From assembly GCA_965204915.1 (NCBI GenBank), contig OZ242023.1, positions 2,852,001 through 2,916,000 of the forward strand: DNA of 64,000 nucleotides. The letters are read 5' to 3'. The notes beneath the pieces are model-generated. The model was not told the origin of the DNA, ran no database searches, and saw nothing but the letters and a program-made list of their open reading frames with translations. The translations under genes and the position numbers were made by a program. The stretch comes from HK1 sp965204915. GTDB taxonomy: Bacteria > Pseudomonadota > Gammaproteobacteria > HK1. Shown piece by piece: positions 53,197-61,396 of this stretch (its first letter is position 1; the number at the start of each line of letters is the position of its first letter).

Positions 53197-54357
53197 ATGA
53201 TCAAGGCTATGTTGCGCAATCTGTCATTGGATCACTATCGCAGCTTCTCTTCCGAGAGCGTAAACCTGGACAATCTCACGTTCTTGGTAGGCCAAAACGG
53301 GACGGGCAAGAGTAACTTCGTAGATGTGTTTTCGTTTATTGCAGAAGCGATGGAATCGTCATTACTCGCTGTCTTTCGCCGTCGAGGAGGATTTGAAACC
53401 GTGGTCCACAGAACATCTAAGAGGAGACGTTCCCCTATTCATTTCAAGCTGAAGTTGGAAGCCCTGAATGACCGTACGACGTGGGCGGAATACCATCTGG
53501 ATTTGCGAATTCGAGACGACTATACATTATATGTTGCACATGAACGCTGCATTGTCCAAAGAACCAATGGGAAAACCGCCAAATTCTACCGTCGATCGCC
53601 TCGTGGAGGTCACGGACGGATTCATTGGCAGGGCGATACAGGTTCCCCAAATCTTGGCCCTGCCATTCTGGCGTTGCCATTGATTGGCGACACTCGTTTC
53701 ACGCCAGTATTCGACTTCCTGGCGAATATGCGCACGTATCAAATTGATCCGGTGGCGATGCGTCGGGATCAGGAATTGTACGGAGGTACAAGACTGAATG
53801 GCAATGGAAGCAATGCGGCCAGGGTTCTGCACCAAATAAGAAGACAGTCACAAGACGACTGGGAGGATATATGTGAATTTCTTGGTCACGTCGTCCCGGA
53901 GATTATCAGCGCACGGCCTAGAATAAGAGGTGATGAACTTGATATCGAATTTGTCCAACGCTTGAGTCGTGGTAAGCTGAGGTTTCGTGCATCTGACATG
54001 TCGGACGGCACGTTGCGTGTATTGGGGTTGCTGATCGCGGCTTACCAACACCCGGCGCCTTCGCTGTTGGTGATTGAGGAGCCGGAAGCGTCGGTACATC
54101 CGGGTGCGCTTGGCGTCCTCCTGGATGTATTGCGGCACGCCCGCCGCCGATCTCAGATCGTAGTCACGACGCACAGCCCCGATGTCCTCAATGCGAAATG
54201 GATTGGAGATCGCAATTTGCGCATTGTGAGTTGGGAAAATGGCAAGACATATATAGAGCACGTTTCACCATCGGTGAGGAGCGCGATGGTGGATCATTTG
54301 TTCAGTGCCGGTGAACTGCTTCGGTCGAATGCGCTGCACGGTGATGAACGGCCGTGA
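53197..54357 (+). CDS. AAA21/SMC-like ATPase partner of a TOPRIM protein
   Basis: 386 residues. LRNLSLDHYRSFSSESVNL strand, Walker A GQNGTGKSNFV (~32), SDGTLRVLGLLIAAY signature-like region, Walker B LLVIEEPEASVHP (~286) and H-loop VTTHSPDVLNA. The middle has no zinc hook or long coiled coil. The gene starts 11 bp after the methylase stop and overlaps the DUF4276 start, so all three form an operon. ATPase plus TOPRIM-like pairs act in defence (OLD/Gabija-like logic). GC is clearly lower than the chromosome (about 45-55% in places). Confidence 0.78.
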   Translation: MIKAMLRNLSLDHYRSFSSESVNLDNLTFLVGQNGTGKSNFVDVFSFIAEAMESSLLAVFRRRGGFETVVHRTSKRRRSPIHFKLKLEALNDRTTWAEYHLDLRIRDDYTLYVAHERCIVQRTNGKTAKFYRRSPRGGHGRIHWQGDTGSPNLGPAILALPLIGDTRFTPVFDFLANMRTYQIDPVAMRRDQELYGGTRLNGNGSNAARVLHQIRRQSQDDWEDICEFLGHVVPEIISARPRIRGDELDIEFVQRLSRGKLRFRASDMSDGTLRVLGLLIAAYQHPAPSLLVIEEPEASVHPGALGVLLDVLRHARRRSQIVVTTHSPDVLNAKWIGDRNLRIVSWENGKTYIEHVSPSVRSAMVDHLFSAGELLRSNALHGDERP

Positions 54358-54992
54358 TGATCCAACCGATTGTCGAGGGTCACGCGGAGGTTGCGGCTTT
54401 TCGGATACTGCTCCGCCGTCTATTGGAACGGGCGCAAGCGTGGGAGGTGTGCGTGGGCAGGCCAATCCGGTGGCATCGCGATCGTCTGGCTACGCAGGAT
54501 GGCGTGATGAGGGCCGTTGAGCTGGCGCGTGTGCAGGACGGTTGCCGTGCCATTCTCGTACTGTTCGACGGCGACGATGACTGTCCGGCGATGCTGGGGC
54601 CTGAGGTGCAGGGCTGGGCGTCCGAAGCGGCTGGTGGCGTTCCATGTGAGGTCTGCATCGCCCATCGGGAGTACGAGGCCTGGTTTCTGGCGACGGCGGA
54701 CTCGCTTCGCGGACACCGCACTATCCGGGCCGACGCGACGCCGCATCCATCGCCCGACGAACCCCGCGGGGCAAAGCGTGAATTGGGGCGGCGGATGAAG
54801 CGCGGAGACTACAAGGAGACGATCCATCAACCTGCGTTCAGCGATATGTTCTGCTTGTCCCAGGCATTTCGGAGATCCCGGTCTTTCCGCAAGCTCGTCG
54901 AATCATTCGGCAGCTTGTTATCGGCGATGGGACAGCAGACGGGTGGATGGCCTCCGCCCTCATGGACTGACAATCAAGGGGGAGCGCAATAA
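54354..54992 (+). CDS. DUF4276 protein (TOPRIM-like)
   Basis: 212 residues from a GTG at 54354 (ATG at 54357 also possible), overlapping the ATPase stop. IVEGHAEVAAFRILLRRLL carries the TOPRIM-type Glu (~8) and VLFDGDDDCPAML the DxD (~73-76), followed by HREYEAWFLA. This pattern predicts a metal-dependent nuclease or topoisomerase-like fold controlled by the AAA partner. The last 22 codons are duplicated upstream of drmA. The stop is followed at once by an IPKECN-like codon run (54991-55010), which matches the start of DUF1156 genes. Confidence 0.75.
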   Translation: MMIQPIVEGHAEVAAFRILLRRLLERAQAWEVCVGRPIRWHRDRLATQDGVMRAVELARVQDGCRAILVLFDGDDDCPAMLGPEVQGWASEAAGGVPCEVCIAHREYEAWFLATADSLRGHRTIRADATPHPSPDEPRGAKRELGRRMKRGDYKETIHQPAFSDMFCLSQAFRRSRSFRKLVESFGSLLSAMGQQTGGWPPPSWTDNQGGAQ

Positions 54993-55048
54993 TTCCCAAG
55001 GAGTGCAACGCGAGGCAGCTAACCGCCGGCAACCGGGGACGTGGATCC

Positions 55049-55957
55049 ATGAATAGACTGGATGAAGCGCTACTGCGCCCGAGCGGGCTTCTCGACCAGG
55101 CCGAGACCGCCTTGCGGCGGGCGCTCGCGCTCCGTCCGCACGACGTGCCGACGCTGGCCAGGCTCGGCGCGGTCCTGCGGGGGAAGGGCGACCTTGCCGC
55201 CGCGCTCGAAACGTACCGGCGCGTCACCGGGCTGTGCCCCGGGCATCCGGAAGCCTCCTGGCTGAGCGCGGTGCTGGGCGGCGCCGCGCTGCCGGACGTG
55301 GCCGCGCCCGAGGGTACGTCAGCCGTGCCGTTCGTGCGGATGACGGACTTCCTGCCGCACGAACGGTGCGACGATCTGCTGGCCCGCGTGGTGGCGGAGC
55401 GGGAGCGGTTCGTACCGGCGAAGGTCGGCTGCGGAAGGCTGGCGCCCGATGAGCGGCACGCCCTCATCGCGCCCCCCGGATTTCGTCGGGAGGTACGGGC
55501 GTGGTTCGTCCCCAGGCTCCGCGGCGCGGTGGAGGCGGTGCTGGCGCGGCTGCCCCCGGTGCACGACCTCGGCGCGTATCGCGTGGAGCTGGACGTGACG
55601 GCGCATCCGAACGGACACTTCTACAAGGTGCATAGAGACTGGGGCGAGGAACCCTTCTCCCATCGGCGGATCAGCTACGCCTGGTACTTCTACCGCGAAC
55701 CCCGCCGGTTCTCCGGTGGAGACCTGCTGCTCCACGACACCGATCGCGAAACGGGGGGCTACGCCACCGGCACCTTCACGCGCATCGCTCCGCTGCACAA
55801 CAGCATCGTCTTCTTCCCGAGCGACTGCTACCACCAGATCACCCCCGTGCACGGAGTCGGGGACGACTTCGGGGACGGACGGTTCACGGTCAACGGCTGG
55901 TTGCGGACGCAACCCGGCGGAGACGCGGACGCGCCCGCTCCCGCAGGTAGCGGGTAG
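55049..55957 (+). CDS. TPR-containing 2OG-Fe(II) oxygenase (prolyl hydroxylase type)
   Basis: 302 residues. A short TPR-like region (LDQAETALRRALALRPHDVP, then GDLAAALETYRRV, ~14-60) is followed by a double-stranded beta-helix: FYKVHRDWGEE (His ~195, Asp ~197), SYAWYFYREPRRFSGGDL, CYHQITPVHG (His ~262) and GRFTVNGWLRT with the 2OG-binding Arg (~276). All ligands are present, so activity is likely. Hydroxylates a protein or peptide; target unknown. High-GC, first gene right of the defence island. Confidence 0.85.
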   Translation: MNRLDEALLRPSGLLDQAETALRRALALRPHDVPTLARLGAVLRGKGDLAAALETYRRVTGLCPGHPEASWLSAVLGGAALPDVAAPEGTSAVPFVRMTDFLPHERCDDLLARVVAERERFVPAKVGCGRLAPDERHALIAPPGFRREVRAWFVPRLRGAVEAVLARLPPVHDLGAYRVELDVTAHPNGHFYKVHRDWGEEPFSHRRISYAWYFYREPRRFSGGDLLLHDTDRETGGYATGTFTRIAPLHNSIVFFPSDCYHQITPVHGVGDDFGDGRFTVNGWLRTQPGGDADAPAPAGSG

Positions 55958-56092
55958 CGGAAACGACGGATGCCGCATTCCCCCCGGCCCGTCGGAAATC
56001 CAGGGATTGCAGCGCGACGCGAACCGGCGCGACTTGCGGCCGGCATCACCCGGGCTCGGGATTGGTCAGGTCACCAGTGCGCCATACCGCCT

Positions 56093-57007
56093 TCAGCCCA
56101 TACCGGCGCCGGGGGCGGCGCCGGAACCCTCCTCACCGGCCTGGGCCGCGAAGATCGAGGTGTAGCCGCCCGACCAGTCCGGCGGAATGAGGCACGGCCG
56201 CGGATCGTGGTGCGCCCAGCGGGCGGGCCTGCCCCGGATCACCTGCCCCATTTGCGGTGTGGGTTCGGGATGCGCGGTGTAGGGAAACGCATCCGCCGAT
56301 GCGTAGGCGTTCAGCAGCAGCGGACGCCCGTCGGCCCTGGTGCTCGGCGGCGAGCCGTGCACGGTGCGGCAGTTGTGCACGGTGATGGACCCGGCCGGCG
56401 CCTCGACGTACACGGCGCTCCGGACGTCGAGCTTTTCGACGTCGCGTGCGTTCAGGCACCCGATCCACTGTCCGTCGTCGTTGTACTGGTCGAAGAGCTC
56501 GCCGGTATGGCTGCCGGGGAGGAAACCGACCGCGCCGTCCCCAAAGGCAGTGTCCTGGAGCATCAGTCCGACGGTCAGCGGGCTGTAGTTGGTGTGGGGG
56601 TAGAACTGGATGTCCTGATGCCAGTCCACTTGGTCGTGGCCGTCGTTCCATTTGAAGTTGAGCTTCGAGTGATGGAACACCACGTCGGGGCCGACCAGAT
56701 CCGCCACTACGTCGGCGAGCACACCGGTCGCGACCTCCCAGAACAGCGGGTGCCGCTCGTGGGGGCGCCGGAGCCGGCGGATCCGCGGTGCTTGCGGCGA
56801 ATGCCCGGGCGCCAAATCGAAGACGTCTCCGGAGCGGGCCTCGCCCCGGCTCTTCTCGACGAATTCGTCCACCACCGCACGAATGCGCGCGACCTCGTCG
56901 GCGCTGAACAACGACTCGACCGCGAGGTAGCCGTCGGCGAAGTAGGACTCGCGTTGCTCCTGCGTGAGGACCCGTCCGGGATGGGACAGCACTGCTTCAG
57001 GTGTCAT
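56093..57007 (-). CDS. Phytanoyl-CoA dioxygenase family protein
   Basis: 304 residues from the ATG at 57007, preceded by GGAGG 7 nt upstream. Metal ligands VDWHQDIQFYP (His ~127, Asp ~129) and TVHNCRTVHGSPP (distal His), with RPLLLNAYASADA carrying the 2OG-binding Arg. Fe(II)/2OG-dependent hydroxylation of a small molecule. Family members are abundant in marine symbionts. Divergent from the flavoprotein gene; 17-bp repeats fill part of the shared upstream region. Confidence 0.88.
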   Translation of the reverse strand: MTPEAVLSHPGRVLTQEQRESYFADGYLAVESLFSADEVARIRAVVDEFVEKSRGEARSGDVFDLAPGHSPQAPRIRRLRRPHERHPLFWEVATGVLADVVADLVGPDVVFHHSKLNFKWNDGHDQVDWHQDIQFYPHTNYSPLTVGLMLQDTAFGDGAVGFLPGSHTGELFDQYNDDGQWIGCLNARDVEKLDVRSAVYVEAPAGSITVHNCRTVHGSPPSTRADGRPLLLNAYASADAFPYTAHPEPTPQMGQVIRGRPARWAHHDPRPCLIPPDWSGGYTSIFAAQAGEEGSGAAPGAGMG

Positions 57008-57048
57008 CGCTCCAACCTCCCGATTGAGCACGGCCTCCGAGACATCGA

Positions 57049-57099
57049 CAATACAGGCGTCAGGATAATACAGGCGCCGGGGTAGTATAGGCGCCGAAG
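57049..57099. repeat. 17-bp tandem repeat, 3 copies, in a divergent promoter region
   Basis: Units at 57049, 57066 and 57083 (core ATACAGGCGCCGG). On the minus strand each holds a TATTAT- or TATACT-like hexamer that could serve as a -10 box for the PhyH gene. Confidence 0.8.
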
Positions 57100-57273
57100 G
57101 CCGCTCGCATACCGGTGCCGCCGGGGAACGGCGCGTCCCGATGGACGCGGGCCTCCCGCCCGTATCGACGGCTTGCCGGAAGCCACCCGTGCGCATCCTC
57201 GCGGCTCCGGCACGTACCGGGCCGCCGCCGTGGCCCCTCGCGCATCGGGAGAATCCAACCGGAACACGACGCA

Positions 57274-59016
57274 ATGCACCTCTCCACCGACGTCCTCGTC
57301 ATCGGCGCCGGCGGCGCCGGCATGTACGCCGCCATCGCCGCGGCACGCGCCGGCGCCCGCGTCATTCTTGCCGACAAGAACATGATCGGACGCGGAGGAG
57401 CGACGATCATGGCGCAGATGACCGTCGCTGCCGCACTGTCCGAGGAGGAGCCGGATACCTGGGAAGACCACCTTGCCGATACCCTCGCGGCCGGCCGCGG
57501 GCTCTGCAACGAGGCCCTCGCCGAGGTGCTGTGCCGGGCCGCGCCCGATCGGATACGCGAGATGGAGGGTTGGGGGGTCGGCTGGGCCCGAGCGGATGGC
57601 CCGGCCGGTCACCCCGGCCACATCCGCCAGGTCATGGCGCCGGGCCATGGCCGCCGGCGCTGCTGCTACGTCGATTTCCTGAACACCGGACCGGCGGTGG
57701 CCGGGACGTTGCGCAAGCGGGTAGGCAGGACCGCCGGCATCCGTGCGTTGAGCAACGTCGCGATCACCGATCTCGTGGTGAAGGAGGGCTCGGTGCGCGG
57801 GGCGCTCGCACTCTCCCTCGCCGACGGCGCGGAGATCGGCATCGCCGCCGGGGCGACGGTGATCGCCACCGGCGGACTCACCAGGCTCTACGCCCGCACC
57901 AGCGCCTCGAACAACATGGCGGGTGAAGGCCATGCCCTGGCGCTCCGGGCGGGTGCGGCGCTGGTGGACATGGAGTTCGTGCAGTTCTTCCCGATCGGCC
58001 ATCTGGCTCCGCGTCTGGTGGGAATGGACCCCATCATGTGGGACCCCTTCCGCTACAAGCTCGGCGGACGACTGCTCAACGGCGCGATGGAGGAGTTCAT
58101 CGACCGCTACGGCGGCGAGGACGACGGCAAGTACACCGCCACCCGGGATCTCGCCACGTATGCCATCTGCCGCGAGGTCGAGGCGGGCCGCGGCTCGCCG
58201 TCGGGAGGAGCCTGGCTGTCGTTCACCCACCTGCCCGAGGCGGAGCTGCGCGCCGCCTTCGGGCCGGTGATCGACCGGCTGCTGAGGAACGGCATCGATC
58301 TTGCCCGCGGGCCCGTCGAGGTCGCACCGATCGCGCACTACCACATGGGCGGGTTGAAGGTGGACGCCCGCATGAGGAGCACCGTCGCCGGCCTCTACGC
58401 GGCGGGCGAGGCGGTGGGCGGCGCGGCCGGGGCGAACCGGCTCTCGGGCAACGCGATCAGCGAGGCGCTCGTGTACGGCGAAACCGCCGGGCGCGAGGCG
58501 GCGCGATACGCCGGGAGCCACGCCGGCGGACGGGGCGCACGCGCCGCGGAGATCCTCCGGAACGCCGCGGGGTCGGGGTTGCGCACGACGTCGGCTTCTC
58601 GTCCCGCGGCGGACGGGAGCAATGAAACGGCCGGCACGAGCGCGGTGGCGCTGATGGGCGAGCTGCGCCGGCTCATGTGGGTGCAGGTCGGGCCGTTTCG
58701 CGATCGCACGAGGCTGTCGGCAGCCCTCGACCGCATTCGTGCGATGCGGGCCGTCGATCTCCCGCGGATCCCCGTTCCGCGCGCCGCCGCCTTCGCCGTC
58801 GAACTCACCGAATGGCACGAGCTGCGCTCGGCGCTGCTCGTGGCCGAGGCGGTGGCGGTCGCGGCGCTCGCCCGCGAGGAGAGCCGCGGCGCGCATCAGC
58901 GGGACGACTTCCCGGAGACGTCGGAGCGGTTCCGGTCCAATCAGCAGATCCTCGAACGAGGAGGCACGCTCACTTCCACGTTCATCCCCGCCACCCCGGA
59001 GGGCGTCGCGGCATGA
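57274..59016 (+). CDS. FAD-dependent fumarate reductase/succinate dehydrogenase-like flavoprotein
   Basis: 580 residues from the ATG at 57274. FAD-binding VLVIGAGGAGMYAAIAAARAG (8-28), GRGGATIMAQM, VIATGGLTRLY, VEVAPIAHYHMGG, and GLYAAGEAVGGAAGANRLSGNA with the HxxG/R-type catalytic region. Same fold as FrdA/SdhA and related oxidases such as aspartate oxidase. The stop overlaps the small Fe-S gene (ATGA), so they form a two-subunit enzyme. No membrane anchor gene follows. The substrate may be fumarate or another dicarboxylate or enoate. Confidence 0.82.
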   Translation: MHLSTDVLVIGAGGAGMYAAIAAARAGARVILADKNMIGRGGATIMAQMTVAAALSEEEPDTWEDHLADTLAAGRGLCNEALAEVLCRAAPDRIREMEGWGVGWARADGPAGHPGHIRQVMAPGHGRRRCCYVDFLNTGPAVAGTLRKRVGRTAGIRALSNVAITDLVVKEGSVRGALALSLADGAEIGIAAGATVIATGGLTRLYARTSASNNMAGEGHALALRAGAALVDMEFVQFFPIGHLAPRLVGMDPIMWDPFRYKLGGRLLNGAMEEFIDRYGGEDDGKYTATRDLATYAICREVEAGRGSPSGGAWLSFTHLPEAELRAAFGPVIDRLLRNGIDLARGPVEVAPIAHYHMGGLKVDARMRSTVAGLYAAGEAVGGAAGANRLSGNAISEALVYGETAGREAARYAGSHAGGRGARAAEILRNAAGSGLRTTSASRPAADGSNETAGTSAVALMGELRRLMWVQVGPFRDRTRLSAALDRIRAMRAVDLPRIPVPRAAAFAVELTEWHELRSALLVAEAVAVAALAREESRGAHQRDDFPETSERFRSNQQILERGGTLTSTFIPATPEGVAA

Positions 59017-59378
59017 ACGCGGTCGCGGTGCTCAGGATCGCCCGCGGCGGACCCGGGCGCTCGGGGGATCCCGGGGACCCGGTACGATTCGACGTCTTCG
59101 AGGTCCCCTACTCCCCGGGCCAGTCGATCCTCGACGGGCTGATGTGGATCCGCGAGCACGCCGACCCGAGCCTCGCGTTCCGCTTCGCGTGCATCAACGC
59201 GAACGTGTGCAAGGAATGCGTGATGCGGATCGACGGGAAGAACGGGTATGCGTGCACCGAAAGGCTGAAGCCGGGCGAGACGGTGCTGGAACCCCTTGCG
59301 AACAAGCGCATCATCCGCGACCTCGCCTGCGACACCGTGCCTCCGAAGGAGAGGCTGGGCATACCCGGCGACCGGTGA
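59013..59378 (+). CDS. Short 2Fe-2S subunit of the fumarate-reductase-like enzyme
   Basis: 121 residues. The plant-ferredoxin-like N-terminal domain of SdhB/FrdB only: FEVPYSPGQSILDGLMWIRE, then four cysteines (60, 66, 69, 81) in FACINANVCKECVMRIDGKN. The usual second half with 3Fe-4S and 4Fe-4S clusters is missing, and the sequence ends at LGIPGDR with no sign of truncation. Likely relays electrons between the flavoprotein and another carrier. Confidence 0.82.
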   Translation: MNAVAVLRIARGGPGRSGDPGDPVRFDVFEVPYSPGQSILDGLMWIREHADPSLAFRFACINANVCKECVMRIDGKNGYACTERLKPGETVLEPLANKRIIRDLACDTVPPKERLGIPGDR

Positions 59379-59492
59379 TTCCGCGGTTCGGCCGGGCGAT
59401 ACGGAAAGGTTCGCGGATCCGTCCACACTGCTCCGGCGCGGCCCCCGTCGCGCCGTCCTCCACGATCGGGCGCCGGCGCCGTCCCGGCGCCC

Positions 59493-59534
59493 TTGACGCA
59501 GATCAAGGCCGATCGCTCATGCCGTCCCTAGAGT
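59493..59534 (+). promoter_or_regulatory. DNR/FNR-type box and -10 of the nir operon
   Basis: TTGACGCAGATCAA at 59493-59506 matches the TTGAT-N4-ATCAA consensus with one change. If it acts as a class II site (centred at -41.5), the start would be near 59541, and TAGAGT at 59529-59534 falls exactly at the -10 position. Expected activation by NO or low oxygen. Confidence 0.7.
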
Positions 59535-59568
59535 TCATCGAAGCTTCTCTTCGACGCAAGCCTCGACG

Positions 59569-60114
59569 ATGGGAGTCCGGATGGCCGGCAGCGAGGGACG
59601 GAGGTTTCTGGCCGGGGCCGGTTCCGGTGATCTGGGGTTGCTTGCGCTGAAAGCGCGGCGGTGGCCGGAGACGGCGGAGACGAGCCGCAACCGGCCCGTC
59701 TCCCGGGCCACCCACCCCCAAGCGCCGCCGGACGTCCCCTCCACGCCCGCCGGCGGGCGGTCCGGCGCCTGCCGCGCGGAACGGGCGGCCCGCTTCCCGA
59801 AGCGAGGAGCGGCCGTCGCGCTCATGCTGTGGCCGCTCGGCGCATCGAGCGGCGAGCCGCCCGATGTGCGTCAAGCCGAGTTGCTGAACATGCTGCGGCA
59901 CGATTGCGGCGCCTGCCACGGCCTGCGGCTCGACGGCGGCCTCGGCCCGCCGCTCACCGCCGAGGCGCTTGCCGGGGCCGCACCGGCGGCGCTCGCGCGG
60001 ATCATCCTGGAGGGACGGCCGGGCACGCCGATGCCCCCGTGGAAGGCGCTGCTCGGCCCGGGCGAGGTGCGCTGGATGGTCCGGGCGATGCAGACCGGAA
60101 GGGCAGGCGAGTGA
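59569..60114 (+). CDS. nirC: Cytochrome c55x-like NirC of heme d1 synthesis
   Basis: 181 residues if it starts at 59569; the start is uncertain, since the first ~80 residues are not family-like and no ribosome site is evident. A signal-like segment (AAVALMLWPLGASSG) is followed by LLNMLRHDCGACHGLRLDGGLGP, with one heme c at Cys 113/Cys 116/His 117, and EGRPGTPMPPWKALLGPGEVRWMV, the NirC pattern. A periplasmic electron donor in heme d1 maturation. It overlaps nirF (GTGA) and leads the operon. Confidence 0.82.
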   Translation: MGVRMAGSEGRRFLAGAGSGDLGLLALKARRWPETAETSRNRPVSRATHPQAPPDVPSTPAGGRSGACRAERAARFPKRGAAVALMLWPLGASSGEPPDVRQAELLNMLRHDCGACHGLRLDGGLGPPLTAEALAGAAPAALARIILEGRPGTPMPPWKALLGPGEVRWMVRAMQTGRAGE

Positions 60115-61310
60115 TCCGCCGGCGTGCGTTCCGGGCCCGGACGGCTTGCGGTCTCGCGTTGCTGGGCGGATGGGTTGCGGCGACCGGCGCTCATGAAGCG
60201 GGCGATCTGCGCGGCACCGGGGACCTCGGGATCGTGATCGAACGCGCCGCGGGGCGGGTGGTGGTGGTCGAGACCACCGGCCGGAGCGCGCTGGGCCGCA
60301 TCGGGGGGCTCGGCGATCTGTCCCATGCCTCGGCGGTCTACTCGCGCGACGGCCGCTACGCCTACGTGTTCGGCCGGGACGGCGGGCTCAGCAAGCTCGA
60401 CCTGCTGGCGCTGCGCATCGACCGCCGGATCGTCCAGGCCGGCAACAGCATCGGGGGTGCGATCTCGCAGGACGGCTCGCTGGTGGCGGTCTCCAACTAC
60501 GAGCCGGGCGGGGTCAGGATCTTCGATGCGGCGACCCTCGCGCCGGTCGCGGACATCCCCGCCCTGGCCGGCGGCCGGCGCTCGAAGGTGGTCGGGCTGG
60601 TCGATGCGCCGGGCCGGCGTTTCGTATTCACCCTCCACGAGGCCGGCGCGATCTGGGTGGCCGACGTGGATGCATCCGGCGAGGTGCGGCTCGTTCGATT
60701 CCCGGAGGCCGGCCGTCAGCCCTACGACGCGCTGATCACCCCCGACGGCCGTCATTACGTCGCGGGCCTGTTCGGTGAGGACGGGCTCGTGCTCCTCGAT
60801 CTGTGGCGTCCGGAGCGGGGCCTTCGCCGCATCCTGCCGGGCTACGGGCGGGGCGAAGCGCCGCTCCCGGTCTACAAGATGCCGCATCTCGAAGGATGGG
60901 CGGTCGCCGGCGGGAAGCTCTTCGTGCCCGCGGTGGGCCGCCACGAGGTGCTGGTGCTCGACCGCCGCACCTGGACCGAGCTGAAGCGGGTGCCGATGCC
61001 CGGCCAGCCGATCTTCGTGGTGGCGAGGCCGGACGGCCGCGAGGTGTGGGTGAGCTTCACCCTGCCCGACAACGACCGGGTCGAAGTGATCGATGCCGAG
61101 ACCGGTACCGTCACCCGATCGCTGCAGCCCGGCAAGGCCGCGTTGCACATGGAGTTCACGCCGCGCGGGGAGCAGGTGTGGATCTCGGTGCGGGACGAGG
61201 ACCGCGTGGACGTCTACGACACCCGAAGCTACGAGAAGCTCGCCGAGATCGCGGCCGAGCGCCCGAGCGGCATCTTCTTCTCCGCCCGTGCCCACCGCAT
61301 CGGCCTGTAG
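60111..61310 (+). CDS. nirF: Heme d1 biosynthesis protein NirF
   Basis: 399 residues from a GTG at 60111 overlapping the nirC stop. Signal or lipoprotein-like N-terminus (CGLALLGGWVAATGAHEAG), then a beta-propeller like the NirS d1 domain: LGIVIERAAGRVVVVET, HASAVYSRDGRYAYVFGRDG, NSIGGAISQDGSLVAVSNYE, YKMPHLEGWAVAGGKLFVPA and DNDRVEVIDAETG. A periplasmic enzyme that acts late in heme d1 formation (dihydro-d1 oxidation has been shown in homologues). Needed for cytochrome cd1 nitrite reductase, whose gene nirS is not in the window. Confidence 0.93.
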   Translation: MIRRRAFRARTACGLALLGGWVAATGAHEAGDLRGTGDLGIVIERAAGRVVVVETTGRSALGRIGGLGDLSHASAVYSRDGRYAYVFGRDGGLSKLDLLALRIDRRIVQAGNSIGGAISQDGSLVAVSNYEPGGVRIFDAATLAPVADIPALAGGRRSKVVGLVDAPGRRFVFTLHEAGAIWVADVDASGEVRLVRFPEAGRQPYDALITPDGRHYVAGLFGEDGLVLLDLWRPERGLRRILPGYGRGEAPLPVYKMPHLEGWAVAGGKLFVPAVGRHEVLVLDRRTWTELKRVPMPGQPIFVVARPDGREVWVSFTLPDNDRVEVIDAETGTVTRSLQPGKAALHMEFTPRGEQVWISVRDEDRVDVYDTRSYEKLAEIAAERPSGIFFSARAHRIGL

Positions 61311-61396
61311 CCACCATCCGGTGAAGCGGAAGCGGCCGTGGTCGTTCCTCCGTCCCGTTCCGGGCGTCCCTGCCCCTCGGCCCGCCTCGTAGACCC

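Noticed and set aside
57115..57273. N-terminal extension of the flavoprotein from an upstream ATG
   Set aside because: The extension is Arg/Pro-rich and not family-like; the ATG at 57274 opens directly into the FAD-binding strand.
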